NCBI GenBank assembly: GCA_964355045.1
Contig: CAYHCM010000156.1
Location: 1-7,937 of the forward strand
DNA: 7,937 bases
Direction of reading: 5' to 3'
From: JABWCE01 sp964355045
GTDB taxonomy: Bacteria; Bacteroidota; Bacteroidia; NS11-12g; UBA9320
A program made the translations under genes and the position numbers. Positions 1 to 7,151 of the stretch are shown piece by piece; the first letter of the stretch is position 1, and the number at the start of each line of letters is the position of its first letter. Under the pieces are notes generated by a model that was not told the DNA's origin, ran no database searches, and saw only the letters and a list, made by a program, of their open reading frames with translations.

Positions 1-2002
1 TAAATTCAGTCGTTTTGACCCCTTTATCAACATTTAAGCTGCAATATGGGTTAATGTAGCCATCTTGTGTAAATTTAACAGCATTGCTTACCAAATTTAT
101 TAAAATCTGTCGCAATCTTAAAGCATCACCTTTAATAAATTCAGGAGCATTTGGTGAAAGTTCTTTCAGTAAATTAATTTTTTTGTCGGCTGCAGGTTTT
201 GAAAAAATGGTAAAAACTTCATCAAAAAGGGTTTCGAGGTTTACCGATTTATCTTCAATATCAATTTTACCCGATTCGATTTTAGAAAAATCTAAAATAT
301 CATTTAAAATCATTAAGAGGTTTTCACCATTTTTATAAATACTGCTAACAAATTTGCGTTGCTCTTCATTCAGGTTCGATTCTAACAATAATGACGACAT
401 TCCAATAATTCCATTCATCGGTGTTCTTATTTCATGACTGGTTACGGCTAAAAAGTTTGATTTAGCGTCATTGGCTACTACTGCTCTTCTTCGTGCATCT
501 TCCAAATGATTGTTCAATCGGCGCAATTCTTCGTTTTTGCCATTCATCAAATGGTTGTTTTTTGATAGTGTACGATTAACCCGCCTTTTGGTTTGAACCT
601 GATAAATAAGTAAACCGACAATAAATAAAAGTCCGAGAACAATAGCCGATAATGAATACATTTTAAATTGATTCATTTTAATTGCATTATTTTCTTCATT
701 TATTTTTGTCTCATTTTCTAATAATTTTTTTTCCCTCTCAGCTTTCGACATGGTTTCTTCCAACTTTTTAAATTGTTGATCGGGCGAAAGGTTATTTATT
801 TTTGAACTGATGGCTTTTAATTTTTGGGTTGTTAATGCTGCATTTTTAAAATCGCCTGTTTCGGTATAAATTTTTTCAAGTAATTCGAACGACTTATATA
901 ACACCGGAACTTTCAAGGTTTTTAATGCTGAAACTATGGCCTTGTTCAGGTAAGTTATAGCTCTTGCATTATTACCTGCATTTTTATATAAAGTGCCTAG
1001 CAGGTAATAGGTGTTCGATTCGTAATGATTATTATTAATTGTAACCTGATAGGCTAACGCCTCATTAAGAATTTCGGCAGCTTTCGAATATTCGCCCATG
1101 GCAATAGCCAGGTTTCCAAGCGCATTTTTATTCTGAACAAGACCAATATCATTATTGAGGCTTTTATTCATATTTTGAGAAGCAATTATATAAATATTTG
1201 CCTTTTGAAATTGCTTTTCTAAAATGTGGCCTTCACCAAGATAGTTTAATGCTAAAGCTTTTATACGTTTGTCGTTTTGATTATCGGCATATTCCGAAGC
1301 CTCTTTTGCATATACAATAGCGTCTTTTCCTTTTTCAAGATGAATCATAAACTTTACCAAATTAAGTTTGGTTTCAGCCTTACCCGGTTGATCGTTTATT
1401 TTCTCCTTAAGCTTTATTGATTCAAAAAAATTATCAAATGCCCCCTGATAATCTCCTTTTTCAAAATCTAAAATTCCTGAATATTGATAATAATCAGAAA
1501 TCCCTTTTTGATAATTCGTTTTTTTAAAACACTCTTTTGCCGAATTTAAAATAGCCTGTCCCTCTTCCTTTTTCCCCTCAAGCCCTAAAATTAATCCTTC
1601 AAGACATTGGGCTGAATATTTAATATTAGTACATTCGTTGGTTGTTGAATTTTCAACTGCACTTTTTAAATTCATGAGAGAACTTGTGTAATTTCCACCC
1701 TGATAATAGGCTATACCAAGGTTATAATAGCATATAACAATATCCCGTTGGTTTTTGTCTTCTTGCGCTTTTTTAAGGTTGGTTTTATAAAAATCAATAA
1801 TATTAACCTGATTTTGGTTAGTTGGCAATTTTAGGTAAGATGATTTTCCATCCGTTCCACCCGATTTTTCAGTCAAGGCATAAAACTGATTAATCATGAA
1901 ACTATCATCCCTTGTAATTGTATTACGTGCGGCTGTAGCTGTCAAGTTAAAAATTAACAAAAGGCTTATGGAAACACTAATTCTATTGATGTTATGGCTC
2001 AT
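1..2002 (-). CDS. TPR-repeat membrane sensor histidine kinase (3' end outside window)
   Basis: An open frame runs without a stop from ATG at 2002 to the left edge: 667 codons, lacking the C-terminus. Residues 1-24 look like a signal peptide (NRISVSISLLLIFNLTATAA). Residues about 60-420 are helical TPR-type repeats, for example near 87-117, 288-316, 328-356 and 368-397. A charged coiled-coil stretch (about 408-445) leads into one membrane segment at 448-469. The cytoplasmic part has a HisKA domain with H-box SHEIRTPMNG, whose phospho-acceptor is His523. The HATPase N-box (ILINLVSNAVKFT, Asn636 and Asn640) follows before the edge cuts the gene. This is the architecture of Bacteroidota kinases whose periplasmic TPR domain senses a signal and whose kinase phosphorylates a receiver. 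The G boxes, and any fused receiver or HTH domain, lie outside. The ligand cannot be told. I found no exact TAnnTTTG promoter in the 192 bp upstream (2003-2194). Family call is firm; hybrid versus classical kinase is open. Confidence 0.93.
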   Translation of the reverse strand, partial: MSHNINRISVSISLLLIFNLTATAARNTITRDDSFMINQFYALTEKSGGTDGKSSYLKLPTNQNQVNIIDFYKTNLKKAQEDKNQRDIVICYYNLGIAYYQGGNYTSSLMNLKSAVENSTTNECTNIKYSAQCLEGLILGLEGKKEEGQAILNSAKECFKKTNYQKGISDYYQYSGILDFEKGDYQGAFDNFFESIKLKEKINDQPGKAETKLNLVKFMIHLEKGKDAIVYAKEASEYADNQNDKRIKALALNYLGEGHILEKQFQKANIYIIASQNMNKSLNNDIGLVQNKNALGNLAIAMGEYSKAAEILNEALAYQVTINNNHYESNTYYLLGTLYKNAGNNARAITYLNKAIVSALKTLKVPVLYKSFELLEKIYTETGDFKNAALTTQKLKAISSKINNLSPDQQFKKLEETMSKAEREKKLLENETKINEENNAIKMNQFKMYSLSAIVLGLLFIVGLLIYQVQTKRRVNRTLSKNNHLMNGKNEELRRLNNHLEDARRRAVVANDAKSNFLAVTSHEIRTPMNGIIGMSSLLLESNLNEEQRKFVSSIYKNGENLLMILNDILDFSKIESGKIDIEDKSVNLETLFDEVFTIFSKPAADKKINLLKELSPNAPEFIKGDALRLRQILINLVSNAVKFTQDGYINPYCSLNVDKGVKTTEF

Positions 2003-2194
2003 TACTAAGCACAAAGTATTAATTTTTTTATTGAAAAAAAAAGATGTTTGCAAAAAATAATATTCACAGTTGTTTTCAGTGTTCTATTCTGACAACACTT
2101 TGGCAATCTATTTTGTATTATAAAAAGAAATTTAAGAACAAATAATCTTTTTCAATGGCTGGTTTAATTCTTGAAGCTAAAATTTACATTTTAA

Positions 2195-3013
2195 TTAAAA
2201 ATTCACTTCACCTTCAAATACCATTTGAGCTGGGCCGCAAAGTTGTGTGTCTGAATATTCATTATTTTGAAAATTGAATTTTACCTGCAATTGCCCACCT
2301 ATAGCATTCACATCTATTGTATGTTTACCAATTTTATTATTATATAACGAATGATAAGCTATTGCTGATGCTGTAACTCCTGTTCCACAGCTAAGGGTTT
2401 CGTCTTCTACTCCTCGTTCATAGGTTCTGATTGAGAGATTATTTTCGGCATCAATATTCACAAAGTTTACATTTACTCCTTCTTTTTTAAAAGCATTGCT
2501 ATATCTGATTTTGGAACCGTAATGTCTGACATCTATTTCTAAAATATTAAGTTTGGAATCAATAAATAAAATCAAATGAGGTGATCCGGTATATACCAAA
2601 ACCTTACCTATAACCGGCAGTTGTTTTTCAGTGAACGTTAAAGGTACAATCTTTGGTTGATGCATTTGTAAATTAACGATACCATCATTCTTTATTTCTG
2701 CCATATGTTTGCCATCGGATGCTATAAAATTAGTTTTATCAGTTGTAATAATACCCTGTTCTTTAGCAAACTTTACGGCACACCGGCTGCCGTTACCGCA
2801 GAAACTTTTGCTTCCGTCAGGATTATAAAAAATCATTTTAAAATCTGCCTCCTCTGCTTTTTCTATTATTATCAGCCCATCGCTTCCAATTCCAAAATGC
2901 CGGTCACAAAGGTTTATAGCCAAATCGGGCGAGTGAGAAAATCGGAGGTCAATATTATTAATTAAAATAAAATCATTTCCCGTGCCATGATATTTCCTGA
3001 AATCCTTTCTCAT
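2195..3013 (-). CDS. dapF: Diaminopimelate epimerase DapF
   Basis: This 272-aa protein is the full length of the family (E. coli about 274). It interconverts LL- and meso-diaminopimelate in the cytoplasm without a cofactor, the last step before meso-DAP enters lysine synthesis or peptidoglycan. Both catalytic cysteines are present in their signatures: Cys72 in FCGNGSRC and Cys209 in ETLSCGTG. Other family marks are the N-terminal KYHGTGNDF, GSDGLI near 43-48, TGSPHLI near 142-148, GVNVNFV near 179-185 and YERGVEDET before the second cysteine. Its ATG overlaps the TGA of the upstream membrane-protein gene by 4 bp (ATGA), which fixes the start and implies translational coupling. It is therefore the third gene of the sigma factor cluster, an unusual place for a biosynthetic gene. 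A T/A palindrome (2189-2200) covers the stop codon, but I see no convincing GC-rich terminator after it. Confidence 0.97.
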   Translation of the reverse strand: MRKDFRKYHGTGNDFILINNIDLRFSHSPDLAINLCDRHFGIGSDGLIIIEKAEEADFKMIFYNPDGSKSFCGNGSRCAVKFAKEQGIITTDKTNFIASDGKHMAEIKNDGIVNLQMHQPKIVPLTFTEKQLPVIGKVLVYTGSPHLILFIDSKLNILEIDVRHYGSKIRYSNAFKKEGVNVNFVNIDAENNLSIRTYERGVEDETLSCGTGVTASAIAYHSLYNNKIGKHTIDVNAIGGQLQVKFNFQNNEYSDTQLCGPAQMVFEGEVNF

Positions 3014-4002
3014 TTAGTTTCCAATATTTTTATTATATCACCATTGCCTTCCTTTTGGTAGGATTCAAAATTACCCGATGCTTTTAATTTATAAAAGGTG
3101 CCATTTTTTTTCATATACAAAACCTTATCAAGATACTTAAGGCTAATATTTTCATCCGGTTTAATATCATATAATTGCAAATTAATGCGCGATAACTTAT
3201 ATCCTTTAAAATTAACAACGGATTGCCAGTATTCTACTTTTACGCTTGAACCTCTTACTTTTTTTATCGTGTTTACTTTAAGACTATCAGGCGAGCCTGA
3301 TGAAACATTGGTGTTTCCTCCTTTGGTTCCTATAGGATTAATTGATTCGAGTGCTGCTACCGAATAAATTCTTTCGGATATTTTTTTATCTTTTTCTATT
3401 TGTAAACTATCGTCCGGAAGAAGGGTTTCAGGCTTTTGGTCAGAGGCCACTTTATCCATCGTGTCATTTGTAAAAGGATTTACCGCTAAATCAATTGAAT
3501 CCTCATTTTCATTTTCCGGTGTGATTTTGATTTTTTCAATTTTAGTAATATTCGACTGTGTGGTATCTGTATTTACATATTCATTTGTTTGTCGTGGAAG
3601 ATAGTATCCAAAAATAAAATATAATGTAAATAAAGTAAAAAGAACCGCTGCAGCCGCCCAATACCAGTTATTATAATTGGGTGTAAGTTTATATTCATTC
3701 GCTTCATTTTCATCTTCAGTTACAATAGAATTTGGTTTATACTCTTTGACTTTTTCGGAAGTTATAGCAATTTTTTCCTGTATGACAGGAACTGCTGCCA
3801 TTTTTTCACCTTTCAAAATAGAAATTAAATGTTGTCTTCGGGCCAATTTTATTCCTTCAATGATGGCTTTTTGAGATTCTACCTCCAGGGCAAAATCCTT
3901 ATTGGTTCGCATCCTGTTCTTAAATTCATCTAAGGTGAGTCCTGAAAGTTCACCTTTTAAAAATCTGTCTATTAAGTAAATTTTATCAATATCGCTTTTC
4001 AT
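3010..4002 (-). CDS. Single-pass membrane protein, probable anti-sigma factor
   Basis: A 330-aa protein encoded 5 bp after the ECF sigma gene. Residues 1-66 are a charged helical segment (IDRFLKGELSGLTLDEFKNR, then a run rich in Glu, Lys and Arg). This resembles the cytoplasmic N-terminus of Bacteroidota anti-sigma-like proteins that lack the zinc-binding HxxxCxxC motif; no such motif is present. A linker (67-112) leads to one membrane helix, about 114-134 (WAAAAVLFTLFTLYFIFGYY). A long polar, low-complexity Asp/Asn/Ser/Thr-rich stretch (about 136-250) follows. A compact C-terminal part (about 252-330, starting SVKVEYWQSVVNF) should be periplasmic. The order cytoplasmic helix, membrane helix, periplasmic domain, next to an ECF sigma gene, is what supports the anti-sigma role; no sequence motif proves it. 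The C-terminal domain I do not recognise. A role linked to DapF is possible from the ATGA overlap but is not shown. Confidence 0.72.
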   Translation of the reverse strand: MKSDIDKIYLIDRFLKGELSGLTLDEFKNRMRTNKDFALEVESQKAIIEGIKLARRQHLISILKGEKMAAVPVIQEKIAITSEKVKEYKPNSIVTEDENEANEYKLTPNYNNWYWAAAAVLFTLFTLYFIFGYYLPRQTNEYVNTDTTQSNITKIEKIKITPENENEDSIDLAVNPFTNDTMDKVASDQKPETLLPDDSLQIEKDKKISERIYSVAALESINPIGTKGGNTNVSSGSPDSLKVNTIKKVRGSSVKVEYWQSVVNFKGYKLSRINLQLYDIKPDENISLKYLDKVLYMKKNGTFYKLKASGNFESYQKEGNGDIIKILETK

Positions 4003-4007
4003 TATGG

Positions 4008-4571
4008 TTACATAAAATCATCTTTACCAAAATGTTCTTTAACGGAAGTTTCCAGTTTCTTGAAGCATTGATATTTTTTTGATTTAACGGTATCCGAATT
4101 GGCAAAACCCATTTGCTCAGCAATGGTGTTCATGTCAAGTCCGTCAAAATAAAAAAACATTAATAATCTCCGGCATGTATCGTCCAACTTGTTTACATAG
4201 TCACTCACAATTTTCGTGTCGTACATCATTGGGGCTTCATCAGCTCTCAGGTTTTCTGTCATAGATACATCTACTACTTTAAACCTCGTTTTCTTTTTTA
4301 GCTGCTTGTACCATTGGTTTTTAGCAATTGAAAATACATAGGTGCTAAGTTTTACATGAAGTAAAAAATCAGGTTTTGCTACATTTTGCCAAACAGCAAT
4401 TAATGTTTCCTGTAATACATCCTGTGCTTCGTCAATGGTTCCGCTGTTGTTCAAAACAAATTTTTTAATTGCACCTAAATTTTGCTTGTACAAGGTCACC
4501 AGAGCTTTTTCATTACCCTGCTTAATCTCGTTTACCAAGTCACCTTCGGAGTTAAATCCTATTCCGAACAT
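4008..4571 (-). CDS. ECF-type RNA polymerase sigma factor (sigma-70 family)
   Basis: A 187-aa protein with the two-domain layout of ECF sigma factors. The sigma-2 domain is about residues 20-95, with the region 2.2-like segment DEAQDVLQETLIAVWQNV (about 47-64) and a region 2.3/2.4 stretch LSTYVFSIAKNQWYKQLKKK (about 75-94). After a linker, sigma-4 (about 128-178) starts at LDDTCRRLLMFFYFDGLDM and holds the helix-turn-helix MNTIAEQMGFANSDTVKSKK, with KYQCFKKLE completing the last helix. It should direct core polymerase to a small regulon, held in check by the membrane protein encoded next. The start at 4571 lies 28 nt from a TACCTTTG element, which suits a short leader. It heads the cluster with the anti-sigma-like gene and dapF and diverges from the HtrA-type protease. 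The regulon is unknown; control of the protease is a guess from position. Confidence 0.92.
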   Translation of the reverse strand: MFGIGFNSEGDLVNEIKQGNEKALVTLYKQNLGAIKKFVLNNSGTIDEAQDVLQETLIAVWQNVAKPDFLLHVKLSTYVFSIAKNQWYKQLKKKTRFKVVDVSMTENLRADEAPMMYDTKIVSDYVNKLDDTCRRLLMFFYFDGLDMNTIAEQMGFANSDTVKSKKYQCFKKLETSVKEHFGKDDFM

Positions 4572-4591
4572 TTATAGAAAGTTTATATAGA

Positions 4592-4603
4592 TTTGTCGAC
4601 AAA
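4592..4603. repeat. 12-bp perfect palindrome at the sigma gene promoter
   Basis: TTTGTCGACAAA equals its own reverse complement. Its left-going half forms the TTTG of the -7 element of the sigma gene, so the palindrome covers the expected melting and start region. It could be an operator for a dimeric repressor, or chance in AT-rich DNA; the central GTCGAC makes chance a little less likely. Confidence 0.4.
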
Positions 4604-4607
4604 GGTA
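4600..4607 (-). promoter_or_regulatory. -7 element for the sigma/anti-sigma/dapF cluster
   Basis: Reading the minus strand, TACCTTTG matches the Bacteroidota -7 consensus TAnnTTTG exactly and sits 28 nt before the sigma gene ATG. No TTTG is found at the ideal 19-nt distance; the nearest TTTG (4621-4624) is only 13 nt away. The -33 element is therefore weak or replaced, which may mean dependence on an activator. The same octamer is used at the third rRNA promoter in this window. Confidence 0.55.
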
Positions 4608-4635
4608 AATGAAGATATATCAAAATTTAAATAAT

Positions 4636-4666
4636 TTCGTTTTAAAAATTCGAACACGCATATTTG
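4636..4666 (+). promoter_or_regulatory. Candidate promoter of the HtrA-type protease gene
   Basis: TTCG (4636-4639), 19 nt, then CATATTTG (4659-4666): each box is one base off the Bacteroidota consensus TTTG-N19-TAnnTTTG, and the spacing is exact. It would give a leader of about 85 nt. An imperfect inverted repeat (CATaTTTG at 4659-4666 against CAAATG at 4675-4680) overlaps the -7 box and could bind a regulator. No exact consensus exists between 4572 and 4753 on this strand, so an ECF-dependent promoter is equally possible. Confidence 0.28.
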
Positions 4667-4753
4667 TAATTTTTCAAATGTAATAGTTTAATGAAATTAT
4701 TAAGCCATTTGGCTTGAAATTTGTAAAAAAAATAAGAATAAATAGTAATAAAG

Positions 4754-6223
4754 ATGAAATATAAGATTAAAAAAATCATTGCAGTATTTGCCATAGCTCT
4801 TATTGGTGGCCTTGTAGCATTGGGTGTTAACAAATTATTCAAGTACGATTCGCAAAAAACAATTTCTGAAATTCAACAAGCCTATTCCACACATGGGTTG
4901 GCTGTTGGTTCTATTCCGGAAGTTAATTTTGTAGAAGTGGCAGAAAAAGCTGTTAATACGGTAGTACATATTAAAACTACTTATGGCGAAACAACCTCAC
5001 AAAATAAAGAATCTCAAAGTGAGGAATTTTTTGATCCTTTTGATTTTTTTCATGATAAAAGAATACCACAGGGGCCGCAACAGTCATCCGGTTCGGGAGT
5101 TATTTTAACACCCGATGGATATATTGCTACCAATAATCATGTTGTTGAAAATTCATCAAAAATAGAAGTAGTCTTAAATGACAAAAGGACATATATAGCC
5201 GAGCTGGTAGGAACAGACCCTGAGACAGATTTAGCACTTTTAAAAATTGAAGAATCCGAACTTCCATTTATTGCATTTGGAAATTCTGATAATATCAGGG
5301 TAGGTGAGTGGGTAATTGCGGTTGGCAATCCGTTCAATTTGACTTCAACAGTTACAGCAGGTATAGTAAGTGCCAAAGGTAGAAATATTAATTTACTGAG
5401 GCAAAATACTGAATATGCCATTGAGAATTTTATCCAAACCGATGCTGCGGTTAATCCCGGTAATAGTGGCGGGGCTTTGGTAAATGTAAGCGGAGAACTT
5501 ATTGGAATAAATACAGCTATTGCTTCTCAAACCGGAAGTTATTCAGGTTATTCATTTGCAATTCCCATTAATATTGTTAAAAAAATATTGGATGATATTA
5601 AAAAGTACGGGGAAGTTAAAAGAGCAATACTTGGGGTAAAAATCCAGGATATAACTTCTGAACTGGCCGAAAAAGAAGGAATTAAAGTAATTAAAGGTGT
5701 ATTTGTGCCGGAGGTGGTTGAGGGAAGTGCAGCCGATAAGGCCGGAATAAAAAAGGGAGATGTTATTTTAAAGATTAATGATGTAATTGTAAATTCATCA
5801 TCCGATCTTCAGGAACAGGTAAGCAGGTATTACCCGGGTCAAAAGGTGATACTTTTAATCAACAGAAGTAATACGAATAGAGAAATTGAAGTAACCCTTC
5901 GTTCGAAGGATGGAAAAACTGAAATAGAGCCAGCCGTAAAATCCGAATCTAAAACAATTCTGGGAGCAACCTTTGAAAATATTACCCGTGAGGATAAAGT
6001 AAAATTAAAGATTCAAAGTGGGGTAAGGATTACCAAACTTTCAAATAGCCCCTTAAAAGAAAAAGGAATTCCCGAGGGATTTATAATTACAGCTATTGAT
6101 AAAAAACCTGTTTATACAGTCAAAGATTTGAAATCAATGTTAGAAGGAAAGAAGGGATCGGTTTTAATTGACGGAATTATGCCCGATGGTTCAAAGGATG
6201 CTTTTGCCGTTAGGTTAGAATAA
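4754..6223 (+). CDS. htrA: Periplasmic serine protease/chaperone, HtrA (Do/Deg) family
   Basis: A 489-aa protein of usual length for Bacteroidota Do-type proteases. Residues 1-5 are basic and 9-29 form a signal peptide or membrane anchor; there is no lipobox cysteine. The trypsin-like domain (about 60-280) has the full triad: His129 in ATNNHVVE, Asp159 in DPETDLALLKI and Ser238 in NPGNSGGAL. GSGVILTPDGYI precedes the His. A Phe/Asp-rich stretch (EEFFDPFDFFHDK, 90-102) matches the LA-loop region of Deg proteins. PDZ1 spans about 293-385 (GSAADKAGIKKGDVILKIN) and PDZ2 about 400-489 (EGFIITAIDKKPV). The family degrades and refolds misfolded envelope proteins as trimers or larger cages. It is transcribed away from an ECF sigma/anti-sigma pair. 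The coding end carries three in-frame TAA codons (6221-6229), the last overlapping the next ATG. DegP and DegQ cannot be separated here. Confidence 0.95.
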   Translation: MKYKIKKIIAVFAIALIGGLVALGVNKLFKYDSQKTISEIQQAYSTHGLAVGSIPEVNFVEVAEKAVNTVVHIKTTYGETTSQNKESQSEEFFDPFDFFHDKRIPQGPQQSSGSGVILTPDGYIATNNHVVENSSKIEVVLNDKRTYIAELVGTDPETDLALLKIEESELPFIAFGNSDNIRVGEWVIAVGNPFNLTSTVTAGIVSAKGRNINLLRQNTEYAIENFIQTDAAVNPGNSGGALVNVSGELIGINTAIASQTGSYSGYSFAIPINIVKKILDDIKKYGEVKRAILGVKIQDITSELAEKEGIKVIKGVFVPEVVEGSAADKAGIKKGDVILKINDVIVNSSSDLQEQVSRYYPGQKVILLINRSNTNREIEVTLRSKDGKTEIEPAVKSESKTILGATFENITREDKVKLKIQSGVRITKLSNSPLKEKGIPEGFIITAIDKKPVYTVKDLKSMLEGKKGSVLIDGIMPDGSKDAFAVRLE

Positions 6224-6228
6224 TAATA

Positions 6229-6939
6229 ATGGAGTTAAATAAATTACCAATATATATAGGTGTAAAGGCTGCAGTAAAATATATGCAGCCTTTATTATTT
6301 TTAACATTTTTAATAACTATGCTCTTCAATCCTTTAATCGGGAAGGGCTATTTTATCAAAACTATTAGTAAACCAACTTCAGATTCAGTAATTAACCTCA
6401 ATTCTCCTGATATAAAATTCTTACAACAGGCTATTTTCAAAAGTATTAATAATTTCAGAGCAAAAAATAAAGTTGCACTTTTAGTATGGTCTGATACATT
6501 ATTTAAATCAGCCAACTTTCATCTAACTAATATGCAAACCAAAAAATTCTTTGATCATACCAATCCTTCCGATAAATCTTACCCTGATTTAAAGAAAAGG
6601 GTTAGAAAATTTTATGGTCAATACAGTTATCTTAGCGAAAACCTTATTCAATATTTCCCGTTTAAGTTTAAGGGAGCTACTATTCAATATAATATTAAAA
6701 AAAATAAAGCCAGATACCAATATTTCGATCCGGTTACATTGAAACCTCTTCAGGTGTTGACCTATGGTCAATTAGCAGAGCAAATAGTAAATAATTGGGC
6801 TACATCACCACCTCACAGGAAAAATATGTTAAATTCACAATATTACAGAGTGGGCATTGCAGTAAGTTTTCCGAAATATTATATCGAACCAACAATATTA
6901 CCCCTTAAAGTAGTCGCAAATTTTGCAAGTAGTGAATAA
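6229..6939 (+). CDS. Exported CAP (SCP/PR1) domain protein
   Basis: 236 aa from ATG 6229. Residues about 19-38 (MQPLLFLTFLITMLFNPLIG) form a signal peptide or anchor preceded by basic residues. The CAP domain spans about 66-233: an opening helix INNFRAKNK, His98 in ANFHLTNM, FFDHTNP with His110, SENLI with Glu137, then NNWATSPPHRKNML with His196 and YYRVGIAV. These His/Glu residues line the CAP cavity in known members. About 40 residues (141-180, basic and aromatic) sit between SENLI and the next helix, more than the usual short loop. Bacterial CAP proteins are secreted and mostly of unknown activity. The ATG overlaps the third TAA after the protease gene, which favours an operon. Against it, a strong terminator-like hairpin covers codons 12-22, so the true start could be Met19 (6283) or Met31 (6319). 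Domain call is firm; start is uncertain. Confidence 0.86.
   Translation: MELNKLPIYIGVKAAVKYMQPLLFLTFLITMLFNPLIGKGYFIKTISKPTSDSVINLNSPDIKFLQQAIFKSINNFRAKNKVALLVWSDTLFKSANFHLTNMQTKKFFDHTNPSDKSYPDLKKRVRKFYGQYSYLSENLIQYFPFKFKGATIQYNIKKNKARYQYFDPVTLKPLQVLTYGQLAEQIVNNWATSPPHRKNMLNSQYYRVGIAVSFPKYYIEPTILPLKVVANFASSE
6264..6302 (+). terminator. Terminator-like hairpin after the protease gene, inside the CAP gene 5' end
   Basis: AAAGGCTGCA (6264-6273) pairs perfectly over 10 bp with TGCAGCCTTT (6284-6293) across a 10-nt loop, followed by TTATTTTT (6295-6302). This is the form of an intrinsic terminator and lies 40 bp after the protease stop, a normal distance. If active, it ends or attenuates the protease transcript within the annotated CAP frame. 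Shape is certain; activity is inferred. Confidence 0.6.
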
Positions 6940-7013
6940 TAAAATTAACTTAATAAATAACAGGCTTCAATTTCAGGCACTTATAATATAAGTAAAGAAT
7001 ACTCATTCAAGGC

Positions 7014-7044
7014 TTTGTTTATATAAAATCAAATTGTACTTTTG
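7014..7044 (+). promoter_or_regulatory. rRNA operon promoter P1
   Basis: TTTG (7014-7017), exactly 19 nt, then TACTTTTG (7037-7044), a perfect match to the Bacteroidota housekeeping consensus TTTG-N19-TAnnTTTG. It is followed by CACCC, as at P2. It is the most distal of three and gives a leader of about 350 nt. Confidence 0.78.
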
Positions 7045-7120
7045 CACCCGCGTTCAGGGAAAATGTTTTTTAAAGTGGTCATTTTAACATCGGGAAAAGC
7101 TAAAAGTTAATAAGTTTAAT

Positions 7121-7151
7121 TTTGCTCGTTTGATAAAAATAATTACTTTTG
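7121..7151 (+). promoter_or_regulatory. rRNA operon promoter P2
   Basis: TTTG (7121-7124), exactly 19 nt, then TACTTTTG (7144-7151), followed by CACCC. It is identical in both boxes and spacing to P1 and lies 107 bp downstream. An AGCTAAAA box with an A/T-rich tract lies 46 bp before the -7 element and may act as an UP element. Confidence 0.78.

Noticed and set aside
84..338. Plus-strand 84-codon open frame
   Set aside because: It lies antisense inside the HisKA/HATPase part of the kinase, whose own frame carries clear motifs; a shadow frame.
2003..2194. Search for a kinase promoter between dapF and the kinase
   Set aside because: The closest string, ATACTTTG near 2011-2018 on the minus strand, has the TA one base too close to TTTG and leaves almost no leader, so no promoter is called.
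2189..2200. TTTTAATTAAAA palindrome at the dapF stop, considered as a terminator
   Set aside because: A/T only and without loop space or GC stem; not a credible intrinsic terminator.
2705..2965. Plus-strand 86-codon open frame
   Set aside because: Antisense to dapF across its first catalytic cysteine motif; no independent signal for coding.
4642..4842. Minus-strand 66-codon open frame across the divergent promoter region
   Set aside because: It covers the protease gene start and the promoter region, is AT-driven hydrophobic sequence, and has no family resemblance.
6979..6993. ACTTAT-AAT-ATAAGT inverted repeat after the CAP gene
   Set aside because: Six A/T-rich pairs with no following T tract; too weak to call a terminator.
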